From positions 1-10,870 of the forward strand of contig JBBRLA010000254.1 in assembly GCA_038231615.1 (NCBI GenBank): DNA of 10,870 nucleotides, in the 5' to 3' direction. The notes beneath the pieces were generated by a model. It was not told where the DNA came from. It searched no databases and worked only from the letters and a program-made list of their open reading frames with translations. A program made the position numbers and the translations under genes. Within the stretch, counting starts at the first letter, position 1; each line of letters opens with the position of its first letter. This DNA is from JBBRLA01 sp038231615 (GTDB lineage: Bacteria; Myxococcota_A; Polyangia; Palsa-1104; JAEUJZ01). Below are positions 1 to 5,341 of the stretch, in pieces.

Positions 1-4
1 GCGC

Positions 5-10
5 TATAGT
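5..10 (+). promoter_or_regulatory. Possible -10 box abutting the first start codon
   Basis: TATAGT matches the sigma-70 -10 consensus at five of six positions. It ends six bases before the ATG at 17, the usual distance from a -10 box to a transcription start. If real, the mRNA would begin at or next to the ATG and be leaderless. This fits the lack of a Shine-Dalgarno sequence. The window begins too close to show a -35 element. Confidence 0.3.
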
Positions 11-16
11 CGGGGC

Positions 17-748
17 ATGCTGGCGATGCGAATGGTCCCGTTTCTGCTTCCCTGGATAGCCGCCTGTGCCTTCGCCTCGCCCCGGTCCTCGTCGGGGGGG
101 ACAGCGGGCCCTGCGGCGGAGGCCCGCCTGCAGCAGGCGTGGCAGGCGCTGCACCCGGAAAAGGCCGTCCCTGCCGCCTGTCCCGATGACGACCCGGTGC
201 GCGAACTCAGCGCGGACCTCGACGAGGCGCCTGGCAAGGAGACGGCGCTGGCCTCGCTGCGCTATGGGGTGGTCTTGTTCTCGGCCGCGGGGCAACCTCT
301 GGCGGTGGAAGAGCTGGGCTGCGGCCCCCCTGCCGCCGGCCCGGGACAGGGCGCGCAGGTGATCGAGCTTCAGGCGCTGCGGGCCTCAGGCCTTTCGCCG
401 CAAGACCTGGTGGTGCGCAGCAGGCAGTCCGGCCACTGCGGGCAGCTTGGACAATGGGTGCTCCTGCACCGCCGCAACGCGCAGCTCGCGCCGCTCTTGA
501 GCGTGGACGAGAACGTGGATCGGGCCTGCGGCAGCGCGCCGATGGAGCGCTACACGGCCCGCATCCAGGTGCTGGCCCCGGGCCTCCTGCGGGTCACCGA
601 TGACGGGGAAGTGCGGCCCTGGCTGCAGGGCGGAAGCTATGGCCCGCCGCAGCCGCTGCACCGGACCACCGTGTATCAGCTCCAAGCTTCGGGTACGTTC
701 GCGCCGAAGCCGGAGGCGAACCGACCCGGGGCTCCCTCGCCCAACTAG
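17..748 (+). CDS. Predicted lipoprotein of unknown function, 243 aa
   Basis: I do not recognise this family. The N-terminus has an arginine (R5), a short hydrophobic stretch (residues 7-16) and the lipobox-like sequence I-A-A-C with C17 as the likely lipidated cysteine. A Ser/Gly/Ala/Pro-rich tether follows. Signal peptidase I cleavage after the A-F-A at residues 18-20 is the alternative. The mature part has four further cysteines (C55, C102, C141, C171), enough for two disulfides and consistent with an oxidising extracytoplasmic location. Residues 75-240 read as a beta-rich globular domain, ending in a Pro-rich tail. ATG at 17 is taken as the start; ATG 26 would also keep R5, while ATG 32 would lose it. 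There is no clear ribosome binding site. The gene ends 57 bases before a two-component system in the same direction, so it could be an accessory sensor or target of that system (inference only). Confidence 0.72.
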   Translation: MLAMRMVPFLLPWIAACAFASPRSSSGGTAGPAAEARLQQAWQALHPEKAVPAACPDDDPVRELSADLDEAPGKETALASLRYGVVLFSAAGQPLAVEELGCGPPAAGPGQGAQVIELQALRASGLSPQDLVVRSRQSGHCGQLGQWVLLHRRNAQLAPLLSVDENVDRACGSAPMERYTARIQVLAPGLLRVTDDGEVRPWLQGGSYGPPQPLHRTTVYQLQASGTFAPKPEANRPGAPSPN

Positions 749-767
749 GAACAAAGCCCCCCCTTTT
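728..767 (+). terminator. Weak possible terminator after the lipoprotein gene
   Basis: GGGGCT (728-733) can pair with AGCCCC (755-760). After the second arm come CCC and TTTT (764-767). The loop is long (about 21 bases) and contains the TAG stop codon, so this is a marginal intrinsic terminator. It may only attenuate read-through into the response regulator gene. Confidence 0.25.
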
Positions 768-783
768 CATCCAATCTTCATTC
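766..783 (+). promoter_or_regulatory. Direct heptamer repeat, possible OmpR-type regulator box
   Basis: TTCATCC (766-772) and TTCATTC (777-783) are near-identical heptamers separated by AATC, giving an 11-bp period. OmpR/PhoB-family regulators typically bind head-to-tail repeats with this spacing. The site lies 22 bases upstream of the gene for a regulator of exactly this family, so autoregulation is a reasonable inference. No strong -35/-10 pair is obvious beside it. Confidence 0.4.
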
Positions 784-805
784 GAGTGCGTGGTATCCCT
801 TTCCC

Positions 806-1537
806 GTGCCCCGTCTGCTTCTGATTGAAGACGATGCGAAACTCGCCCGGATGCTTATCAAAGGTCTGGAGGAGGAAGGCTATCAGGTCGAAAATGCCGC
901 GGACGGGCAGACGGGACTGCGGCGCCTGCTGGCCGGGGCCTTCGATTTGTGCGTGCTGGACGTGCTTTTGCCCGGGCTCGACGGCTTCAGCGTGATCGAT
1001 CGGGCGCGCAAGCAGCGGATGAAGACGCCGATCCTCATCCTGACCGCCCGGGACGGGGTGCCGGATCGGGTGCGCGGCCTGAACCTGGGGGCCGACGACT
1101 ACCTGGTCAAGCCCTTCGCCTTCGCCGAACTTCTGGCGCGGCTGCAAGCGCTTTCCCGCAGAGGGACGGTGCAGCGGGGGGTGCTGGTGTGCGGCGACCT
1201 GCGTCTGGACCCTGACGGCCATCGGGCCTGGCGTGGAGACAAGGAGCTGGAACTTTCTCATCGCCAGTTTCTGCTACTGGAGTATCTCCTGCGCCACCAG
1301 GGGCAAGTGGTCACCCGGGCGATGATCTTGAAGGAGATCTGGGGCTACGACTTCAACACCGGCACCAACATAGTGGATGTCCACATGGCCAACCTGCGGC
1401 AGCGCGTCGATGCATCGGGGTCGCCGTCTCTCATCCAGACGGTGCGCGGGGTCGGCTATCGCATCCTTTCGACGGGCGGAGCGACGCCCCACGGCGACAA
1501 AGACGGGGCCGGCGACGGCGGCGAGGAGGCGGGGTGA
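806..1537 (+). CDS. OmpR-family two-component response regulator, 243 aa
   Basis: Cytoplasmic DNA-binding transcription factor activated by phosphotransfer from a partner histidine kinase. The receiver domain (about residues 1-115) has the acidic pair D9/D10, phospho-acceptor D52 in L-D-V-L-L-P-G, switch T80 and conserved K102 before P-F. A winged-helix domain of the OmpR/PhoB type follows (about 125-220), with the typical V-D-V-H-M-A-N-L-R recognition-helix region and the C-terminal V-R-G-V-G-Y-R-I hairpin. A Gly/Asp/Glu-rich tail of about 20 residues follows and its codons carry the ribosome binding site of the next gene. Start GTG 806 puts the M-P-R-L-L-L-I-E-D-D strand at the N-terminus as expected, although no good Shine-Dalgarno precedes it. 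The stop codon overlaps the kinase start (GTGA). The closest subfamily by eye is CusR/CopR/QseB-like. The actual signal and targets cannot be told from sequence. Confidence 0.96.
   Translation: MPRLLLIEDDAKLARMLIKGLEEEGYQVENAADGQTGLRRLLAGAFDLCVLDVLLPGLDGFSVIDRARKQRMKTPILILTARDGVPDRVRGLNLGADDYLVKPFAFAELLARLQALSRRGTVQRGVLVCGDLRLDPDGHRAWRGDKELELSHRQFLLLEYLLRHQGQVVTRAMILKEIWGYDFNTGTNIVDVHMANLRQRVDASGSPSLIQTVRGVGYRILSTGGATPHGDKDGAGDGGEEAG
1524..1529 (+). promoter_or_regulatory. Ribosome binding site of the histidine kinase gene
   Basis: AGGAGG lies four bases before GTG 1534, inside the last codons of the response regulator gene. It supports the GTG start and translational coupling across the GTGA stop/start overlap. 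Confidence 0.75.
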
Positions 1538-2673
1538 GGCTACGGCCGCGGACGCTGCGGGGCCGCCTGGCGCTGTTCTACGCGGTGGTGCTGGCGCTGG
1601 TGCTGGTGGCCTACAGCGGGGCGGTGTACTACGTGGCCATCTTCGCGGAAGAGGCCTCCGAGGGTCAGGACGGGGACAGCGAGGAGGTCCTGACCGGCGG
1701 CAGGCGGGTGCTGTGGACCCTGGCGCTGGCGCTGCCGATCTCGCTGGGCATTGCCGTGGGCGGGGGGATGTGGGCCGCGCGGCGGATCTTCGTGCCCCTG
1801 GCGGAGCTGGTGGCGGTGGCCGGGGAGCTGGGCGATGGGCGGCTTGACCGGCGCATCCCCCCGAAAGAAGGTGCCGGGGAGGAGGTCGAGCGGCTGATCG
1901 CGGCGCTGAACGGGATGCTGGCGCGGATGGAGGGGTCGGTGAAGGGGATGCGGCGCTTCACCGCCGACGCCTCCCACGAGCTGCGCACGCCGCTGGCGGT
2001 GCTGATGGGCAACCTGGAACTGTCGCTGCGGCGCTCGCGCAGCGCCGACGAGCTGCGGGCCACGGTGGAGGGCACGCTGGAAGAGATGGGCAACCTCTCG
2101 CTGCTTCTGGAGTCGCTGCTGACGCTGGCCAGGTCGGACTCGCGGGAGCTGCACCTTTCGCTCTCGCGGGTGGACGCGGCGGAGGTGACGCGGCGGACGG
2201 TGGAGCCCTACGAGGCCATCGCGGCGGAACGAGGGATCTCGCTGGCGCTCGAGGTCCGCTGTCCCGAGACGATGGTGGTGGCGGACCCGCTGTGGCTGGG
2301 GCGGGCGGTGGCCAACCTGGTGGACAATGCATGCAAGTTCACTCCACCCGGCGGGCAGGTGGAGGTGACGGTGACCGATAACCCGGGGGTGCAAATCACG
2401 GTGTGTGACAGCGGGCCGGGGCTGCTGGACGAGGAGCGGGAGCGGGCCTTCGAACGCTTCTACCGGGGCACGAAAGCGCGGGGAGAGCAGAGCGGGTTCG
2501 GCCTGGGCCTGCCGCTGGCGCGGGACGTGGTGCGGGCGCTTGGGGGGGAGCTGCGGCTCTTGCCCACGGGGCTTTGTGGGGCCCATACGGGGGCGTGTTT
2601 CGCCATCGAGCTGCCCCGGGCGCGACCCGAGGGCCCGGCGGGGTCTGTCCATCAGGCCGCTGGTGGCGTATAA
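1534..2673 (+). CDS. Membrane sensor histidine kinase, 379 aa
   Basis: Partner kinase of the preceding regulator: it autophosphorylates on histidine with ATP and transfers the phosphate to D52 of the regulator. Domain order is TM1 (about 12-36), a short periplasmic loop (about 37-58), TM2 (about 59-81), HAMP linker (about 82-135), a HisKA dimerisation domain with phospho-acceptor H148 in A-S-H-E-L-R-T-P-L, and a HATPase_c domain. In the latter the N box has N261 and N265 (N-L-V-D-N-A), the G1 box is D292-S-G-P-G, the F box is F-E-R-F-Y-R-G and the G2 box is G-F-G-L-G-L at 321-326. All catalytic motifs are intact. The loop is far shorter than a folded sensor domain and carries seven acidic residues among 39-51, suggesting a cation, cationic peptide or intramembrane signal (inference). 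A 45-base gap separates it from the YceI gene, so co-transcription is plausible. Confidence 0.96.
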   Translation: MRLRPRTLRGRLALFYAVVLALVLVAYSGAVYYVAIFAEEASEGQDGDSEEVLTGGRRVLWTLALALPISLGIAVGGGMWAARRIFVPLAELVAVAGELGDGRLDRRIPPKEGAGEEVERLIAALNGMLARMEGSVKGMRRFTADASHELRTPLAVLMGNLELSLRRSRSADELRATVEGTLEEMGNLSLLLESLLTLARSDSRELHLSLSRVDAAEVTRRTVEPYEAIAAERGISLALEVRCPETMVVADPLWLGRAVANLVDNACKFTPPGGQVEVTVTDNPGVQITVCDSGPGLLDEERERAFERFYRGTKARGEQSGFGLGLPLARDVVRALGGELRLLPTGLCGAHTGACFAIELPRARPEGPAGSVHQAAGGV

Positions 2674-2706
2674 CCTGACCCACATCATCATCGGTCCATG
2701 TGATCC

Positions 2707-2712
2707 AGGAGG
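2707..2712 (+). promoter_or_regulatory. Ribosome binding site of the yceI-like gene
   Basis: A consensus AGGAGG lies six bases before GTG 2719. It fixes the start, which also gives a complete signal peptide. Confidence 0.8.
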
Positions 2713-2718
2713 TCTCTC

Positions 2719-3297
2719 GTGAAGCTTCGTACCGTCCTCATGTCCATGTTCCTTGCCTCCACCGGTGTCAGCAGCGCCCTTGCCGAGGGCAAGAAGTTCG
2801 AGGTGGACAGCAACCACACCATCATCGGGTTCACCGCCTCCACGGTGCTCTTCGACGTGCCGGGGCGTTTTGACAAGTACAAGGTGGACATCAGCGGCGA
2901 CCCGGAGACCGGCGCCGACGCCAAGGTGAAGGTAGAGATCGAGACCAAGTCGGTGCAGACGGAGAACAAGACGCGGGACAAGCACCTGCGCACTCCCGAG
3001 TTCTTCGACGCGGCGAAGTACCCCAAGATCACCTTCACCTCCAGCAAGGTGACCAAACAGGGCGGCAAGCTGGTGGTGGACGGGACGCTCGACCTGCACG
3101 GGGTGAAGAAGGAGATAAGCATCCCCTTCGAGACCGTCGCGGCGAAGAACGGGGCGGGGGTGATGGAGAACGTCTACAAGGCGGAGACCCCGCTTTCCCG
3201 CAAGGACTTCGCCATCGGCGCGGACAGCGTGGCGGCGAAGATCAGCCTGAGCGACAAGGTTGTCCTGAAGCTGCTCCTGGCCGGCTTTTTCGAATAA
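2719..3297 (+). CDS. YceI-family periplasmic lipocalin-like protein, 192 aa
   Basis: YceI proteins are secreted beta-barrel lipid-binding proteins. Structurally known members bind polyprenyl or other long-chain lipids, and E. coli YceI is induced by osmotic or alkaline stress. Here a signal peptide (residues 1-22, K2/R4 then a hydrophobic core, cleavage after A-L-A) precedes the mature domain. Family hallmarks are V-D-S-N-H-T-I-I-G-F (about 29-38), the T-R-D-K-H-L-R-T-P-E-F-F-D block from residue 85 with K-Y-P-K-I-T-F after it, and L-D-L-H-G-V at 124-129. The length is normal for the family. It follows the two-component genes in the same direction and is closed by an intrinsic terminator, so it may be part of the same unit and perhaps a target of the regulator (inference). 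The lipid ligand and role in this organism are unknown. Confidence 0.95.
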   Translation: MKLRTVLMSMFLASTGVSSALAEGKKFEVDSNHTIIGFTASTVLFDVPGRFDKYKVDISGDPETGADAKVKVEIETKSVQTENKTRDKHLRTPEFFDAAKYPKITFTSSKVTKQGGKLVVDGTLDLHGVKKEISIPFETVAAKNGAGVMENVYKAETPLSRKDFAIGADSVAAKISLSDKVVLKLLLAGFFE

Positions 3298-3300
3298 AAA

Positions 3301-3322
3301 CCGCCTGGGCTGGGCGGCTTTT
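3301..3322 (+). terminator. Intrinsic terminator after the yceI-like gene
   Basis: CCGCC (3301-3305) pairs with GGCGG (3313-3317) around a seven-base loop, and CTTTT (3318-3322) follows. The A-run at 3296-3300 before the stem could pair partly with the T-run, making it possibly bidirectional. It starts four bases after the stop codon and ends the rightward block. Confidence 0.75.
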
Positions 3323-3326
3323 GCCC

Positions 3327-3440
3327 GTGACAGACGAGCCGCGCGAACACGTACGGACCAGCCAGGACGTCGATCTCTTGCAGCGCTGGCTCGTCCGTGC
3401 GGCCACGGGTCCCCTGGACCGGCTCTGCCTCGATTCGTAG
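3327..3440 (+). other. Short coding-like open frame, 37 codons, possible gene remnant
   Basis: A GTG-initiated frame of 37 codons, ending in TAG at 3438-3440, reads as a plausible soluble peptide with D-V-D-L-L-Q-R-W-L-V-R-A-A. It has no ribosome binding site and begins five bases after the terminator. It may be a remnant of a lost gene or chance. I do not recognise a family. Confidence 0.18.
3333..3395. repeat. 8-bp inverted repeat in the gene-poor gap
   Basis: GACGAGCC (3333-3340) and GGCTCGTC (3388-3395) are perfect inverse complements 47 bases apart, extendable by one G-T pair. The pair could close a long stem-loop. It lies within the short open frame at 3327-3440. Confidence 0.35.
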
Positions 3441-3450
3441 CGCTGCCCTG

Positions 3451-3471
3451 GCGGACGTCTCAAACGTCCGC
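3451..3471. repeat. Perfect 8-bp stem-loop in the gene-poor gap
   Basis: GCGGACGT (3451-3458) and ACGTCCGC (3464-3471) are perfect inverse complements around the five-base loop CTCAA. There is no T-run after it, so it is not a standard intrinsic terminator. It could be an RNA hairpin, a protein-binding site or a small repetitive element. The rest of 3441-3589 shows no convincing gene. Confidence 0.5.
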
Positions 3472-3589
3472 GGGCCACCAAAAAGAGGCAGCGGCAGGCC
3501 TTCATCAGCGACGGAGAATCTCATGTCTGGCGAGGCCGCGGCCATTACACGATTCCGCCCTCCCGGTATCGACCCGGCATCGGGATCAG

Positions 3590-3664
3590 ATGAAGGAGAT
3601 GGCTCTGGACGGCCTGCGGGCGCTCAAAGAGCAGCTCAAGCGCACCCGCACCTGGCCGGAGTGA
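3590..3664 (+). other. 24-codon coding-like open frame, possible small protein or gene tail
   Basis: An ATG-initiated frame of 24 codons ends in TGA at 3662-3664. Nearly all codons end in G or C, as in real genes here, and it reads as a basic amphipathic helix (L-R-A-L-K-E-Q-L-K-R). Only a weak GGGA precedes the ATG. The frame stays open well upstream, past 3480, but the translation there looks random. It could be the tail of a decayed gene, a small protein, or chance. Confidence 0.2.
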
Positions 3665-3701
3665 TCCGGTAAGAGGGTCGGCAAATGAGTATGGCAGCAG
3701 G

Positions 3702-3736
3702 TTGACGGGCGGGCGGGCTCATCGCAGACTCTGCGA
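3702..3736 (+). promoter_or_regulatory. Putative promoter overlapped by a perfect 15-bp operator-like palindrome
   Basis: TTGACG (3702-3707; five of six -35 matches) is followed after 17 bases by CAGACT (3725-3730), a weak -10. The interrupted palindrome TCGCAGA-C-TCTGCGA fills 3722-3736 and covers the -10 and the expected start of transcription. A one-base centre cannot form an RNA loop, so a dimeric DNA-binding protein is the likelier explanation. GGAG (3742-3745) and ATG 3754 follow at suitable spacing. Confidence 0.45.
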
Positions 3737-3753
3737 CATTTGGAGATGCACCG

Positions 3754-4485
3754 ATGCTCACGCCCCTGCACAAAGAACTGGTGGAACAACTCGACAGTGC
3801 CCACTCGACGTACCTGAGGACGGTGCTGGGGATGGGGCTTCTGGGCGTGTTCGTCGGGTCGAACACCTACTATCTGGGGGCGACGGGCCCGGCGGGCTCC
3901 CTTGGGGGGGGGTGGGTGGCGGCGGCGCTGACGATGGCGATCTGTCTGGCGATGGGGGTGGTGCTGGGGGTGCGGCGAGCGGGAGCGACGGGGTTGTCGC
4001 GGGAGCCGGGGGCTCCGCCGCTGGGCGAGGCGGCGATGGGCGTGGTACTGGAGCGGCTGGGGACGGAAAAGGAGGTGCTGCCGATCGCGCAGGCGGAGGC
4101 GCGGGTGGCGGAGGCGGTGGCGGCGATGAAAGAGCTGCCCGGCCCGCCGGAGGTGGCGGCGGCGCGGAAGGAAGATGAATGGACGGGCACGGATAAACGG
4201 CTGCTGCGATCGATGCGGCGGCAGCTCTTTCTGATGGCGGGGCAGGTGGCGGTAGCGGGGCTGCGGGAAGAGGCGACAGCGGGACAAGTGGCTGTGGCGG
4301 GGCTGCGGGAGGAGGCGGCGGCGGGGCAAGTGGCGGTGGGCAGGGCGCGGGAGGCGGTGCTCTCGCGGGCGGGTGATCGGGTAGAGCTGGAGGCGCAGCG
4401 GCTGGCAGGTCGGGTGACGGTGGCCGGGGTGGTGCTGGCGATGGTGGTATCGACGGTGGCCGCGGTGGTGATCAACAGGCTCTGA
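3754..4485 (+). CDS. Unrecognised membrane protein with internal 14-residue repeats, 243 aa
   Basis: I do not recognise this family. Two hydrophobic spans lie near the N-terminus (about 24-42 and 52-73), then a long Ala/Glu/Arg-rich helical region (about 74-218), and a final span at 221-240 ending in I-N-R-L, so the protein is anchored at both ends. Within the helical part a 14-residue unit, A-G-Q-V-A-V-A-G-L-R-E-E-A-x, occurs at 162-175 and 176-189 and in degenerate form at 190-203. The pattern suits amphipathic helices on the membrane surface or a coiled coil. GGAG eight bases before ATG 3754 supports the start. Codon use is GC-rich at third positions like its neighbours, which argues for real coding. 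It ends two bases before the convergent nei stop, with no room for a terminator. An origin as a species-specific protein is possible; its function is unknown. Confidence 0.75.
   Translation: MLTPLHKELVEQLDSAHSTYLRTVLGMGLLGVFVGSNTYYLGATGPAGSLGGGWVAAALTMAICLAMGVVLGVRRAGATGLSREPGAPPLGEAAMGVVLERLGTEKEVLPIAQAEARVAEAVAAMKELPGPPEVAAARKEDEWTGTDKRLLRSMRRQLFLMAGQVAVAGLREEATAGQVAVAGLREEAAAGQVAVGRAREAVLSRAGDRVELEAQRLAGRVTVAGVVLAMVVSTVAAVVINRL
4237..4362 (+). repeat. Three tandem 42-bp units inside the membrane protein gene
   Basis: Units at 4237-4278, 4279-4320 and 4321-4362 are in frame. Units 1 and 2 match at about 35 of 42 bases and differ mostly at third codon positions. Unit 3 keeps only its first half well. 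The synonymous pattern suggests an older duplication under protein-level selection. Confidence 0.8.
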
Positions 4486-4487
4486 GG

Positions 4488-5327
4488 TCAGGGGGCGCGG
4501 GGGGGTTGGCAGTGGGGGCAGAAGTAGGTGGAGCGGCCGTCGAGGCCCTGGCGCTTCATGACGATGGCCTGGCCGCAGATGCGGCACGGTTCGCCGCTGC
4601 GCCCATAGACCCAGTAACGGGCGCGGGGGTCCAGGCTGAAGAGGGTGCGGCGGCTGTGCTCGCGGTTCTTTTGCAGGAGCTGGTGGCACTCGGCAACGAG
4701 GCCCGAGAGGACCGGGTCGGTCAGGTCGCCGACGGCGGTGAAAGGCCAGAGGCGCTGGCAGAACAGGGCCTCGGACTTGTAGACGTTGCCGACGCCGCAC
4801 AGAGCCCGCTGGTTGAGCAGCACCACCCCGATGGGCTGGTCGCCGTGCAGGCGCAGGCGGCGCAGGGCCTCGGCCTGGTCGAAGTCATCGGTGATGGCGT
4901 CGGGGCCGAGCTGGATCAAGTCGGGATGGCGCCGGACCTGCTGGGAGGTGAGCAGCTCGACAATGGGGGCGCTGAAGCAGGGGCAGACGAAGGCCGCAGT
5001 GTGGAGCACCACGACGGCGCGGCCCCGGGGCTTGCGGAAGGCCTCGCCGGGGCGGTAGATGTGCCACGAGCCGGTCATGCGCATGTGGGTATGCAGAATG
5101 AGGTCTCCTTCGGCTGCGGCCCCCCCCGGGATCGGCGGCGGGGAGAAGGTCATCAAAAGATGCTTGCCCCGGGGTTTTACCGCGGTGATCAGGCGGCCTG
5201 TCAAAGGCGCGCAGGCCACCATCGCCAGGACCGCGGGCACGGTGCTTTCGAAGCCGGTGACCAGGCGACCCAAGAGGGCCTTGCGGAGCTGGGTCGCGGC
5301 GATGAAAATGGTGTCGCCTTCGGGCAT
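4488..5327 (-). CDS. nei: Fpg/Nei-family DNA glycosylase (endonuclease VIII type), 279 aa
   Basis: Bifunctional base-excision repair enzyme: it removes oxidised bases (pyrimidines, for Nei) and nicks the abasic site by beta,delta-elimination. The N-terminus M-P-E-G-D-T-I supplies catalytic P2 and E3 after removal of Met, and this sequence favours Nei over Fpg (usually P-E-L-P-E). The beta-turn lysine is K55 in R-G-K-H-L. The helix-two-turn-helix region includes L-N-Q-R-A-L-C-G-V-G-N-V-Y-K-S-E (171-186). A zinc finger uses C248, C251, C270 and C273, with the conserved DNA-contacting R265 in its hairpin. The length is normal. GAGGAA five bases before the ATG supports the start. It begins 14 bases after the lhr stop codon and is almost certainly co-transcribed with lhr. 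It converges with the membrane protein gene with a two-base gap. The exact Nei subtype (Nei1 or Nei2) is not settled. Confidence 0.95.
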   Translation of the reverse strand: MPEGDTIFIAATQLRKALLGRLVTGFESTVPAVLAMVACAPLTGRLITAVKPRGKHLLMTFSPPPIPGGAAAEGDLILHTHMRMTGSWHIYRPGEAFRKPRGRAVVVLHTAAFVCPCFSAPIVELLTSQQVRRHPDLIQLGPDAITDDFDQAEALRRLRLHGDQPIGVVLLNQRALCGVGNVYKSEALFCQRLWPFTAVGDLTDPVLSGLVAECHQLLQKNREHSRRTLFSLDPRARYWVYGRSGEPCRICGQAIVMKRQGLDGRSTYFCPHCQPPRAP

Positions 5328-5332
5328 TCTGG

Positions 5333-5338
5333 TTCCTC
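5333..5338 (-). promoter_or_regulatory. Ribosome binding site of nei
   Basis: On the minus strand GAGGAA precedes the nei ATG by five bases and sits in the 14-base gap after the lhr stop. It fixes the start at 5327. Confidence 0.65.
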
Positions 5339-5341
5339 ATC

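Noticed and set aside
1540..3099. 519-codon minus-strand open frame across the kinase and YceI genes
   Set aside because: Rich in Pro, His, Arg and Gln with no domain. It spans two clearly real genes and their gap on the opposite strand, so it is a shadow.
3586..4800. 404-codon minus-strand open frame
   Set aside because: An extreme Arg/Pro/His repeat-like composition is typical of the antisense of a GC-rich frame. It overlaps nei in another frame and the repeat-bearing membrane protein gene.
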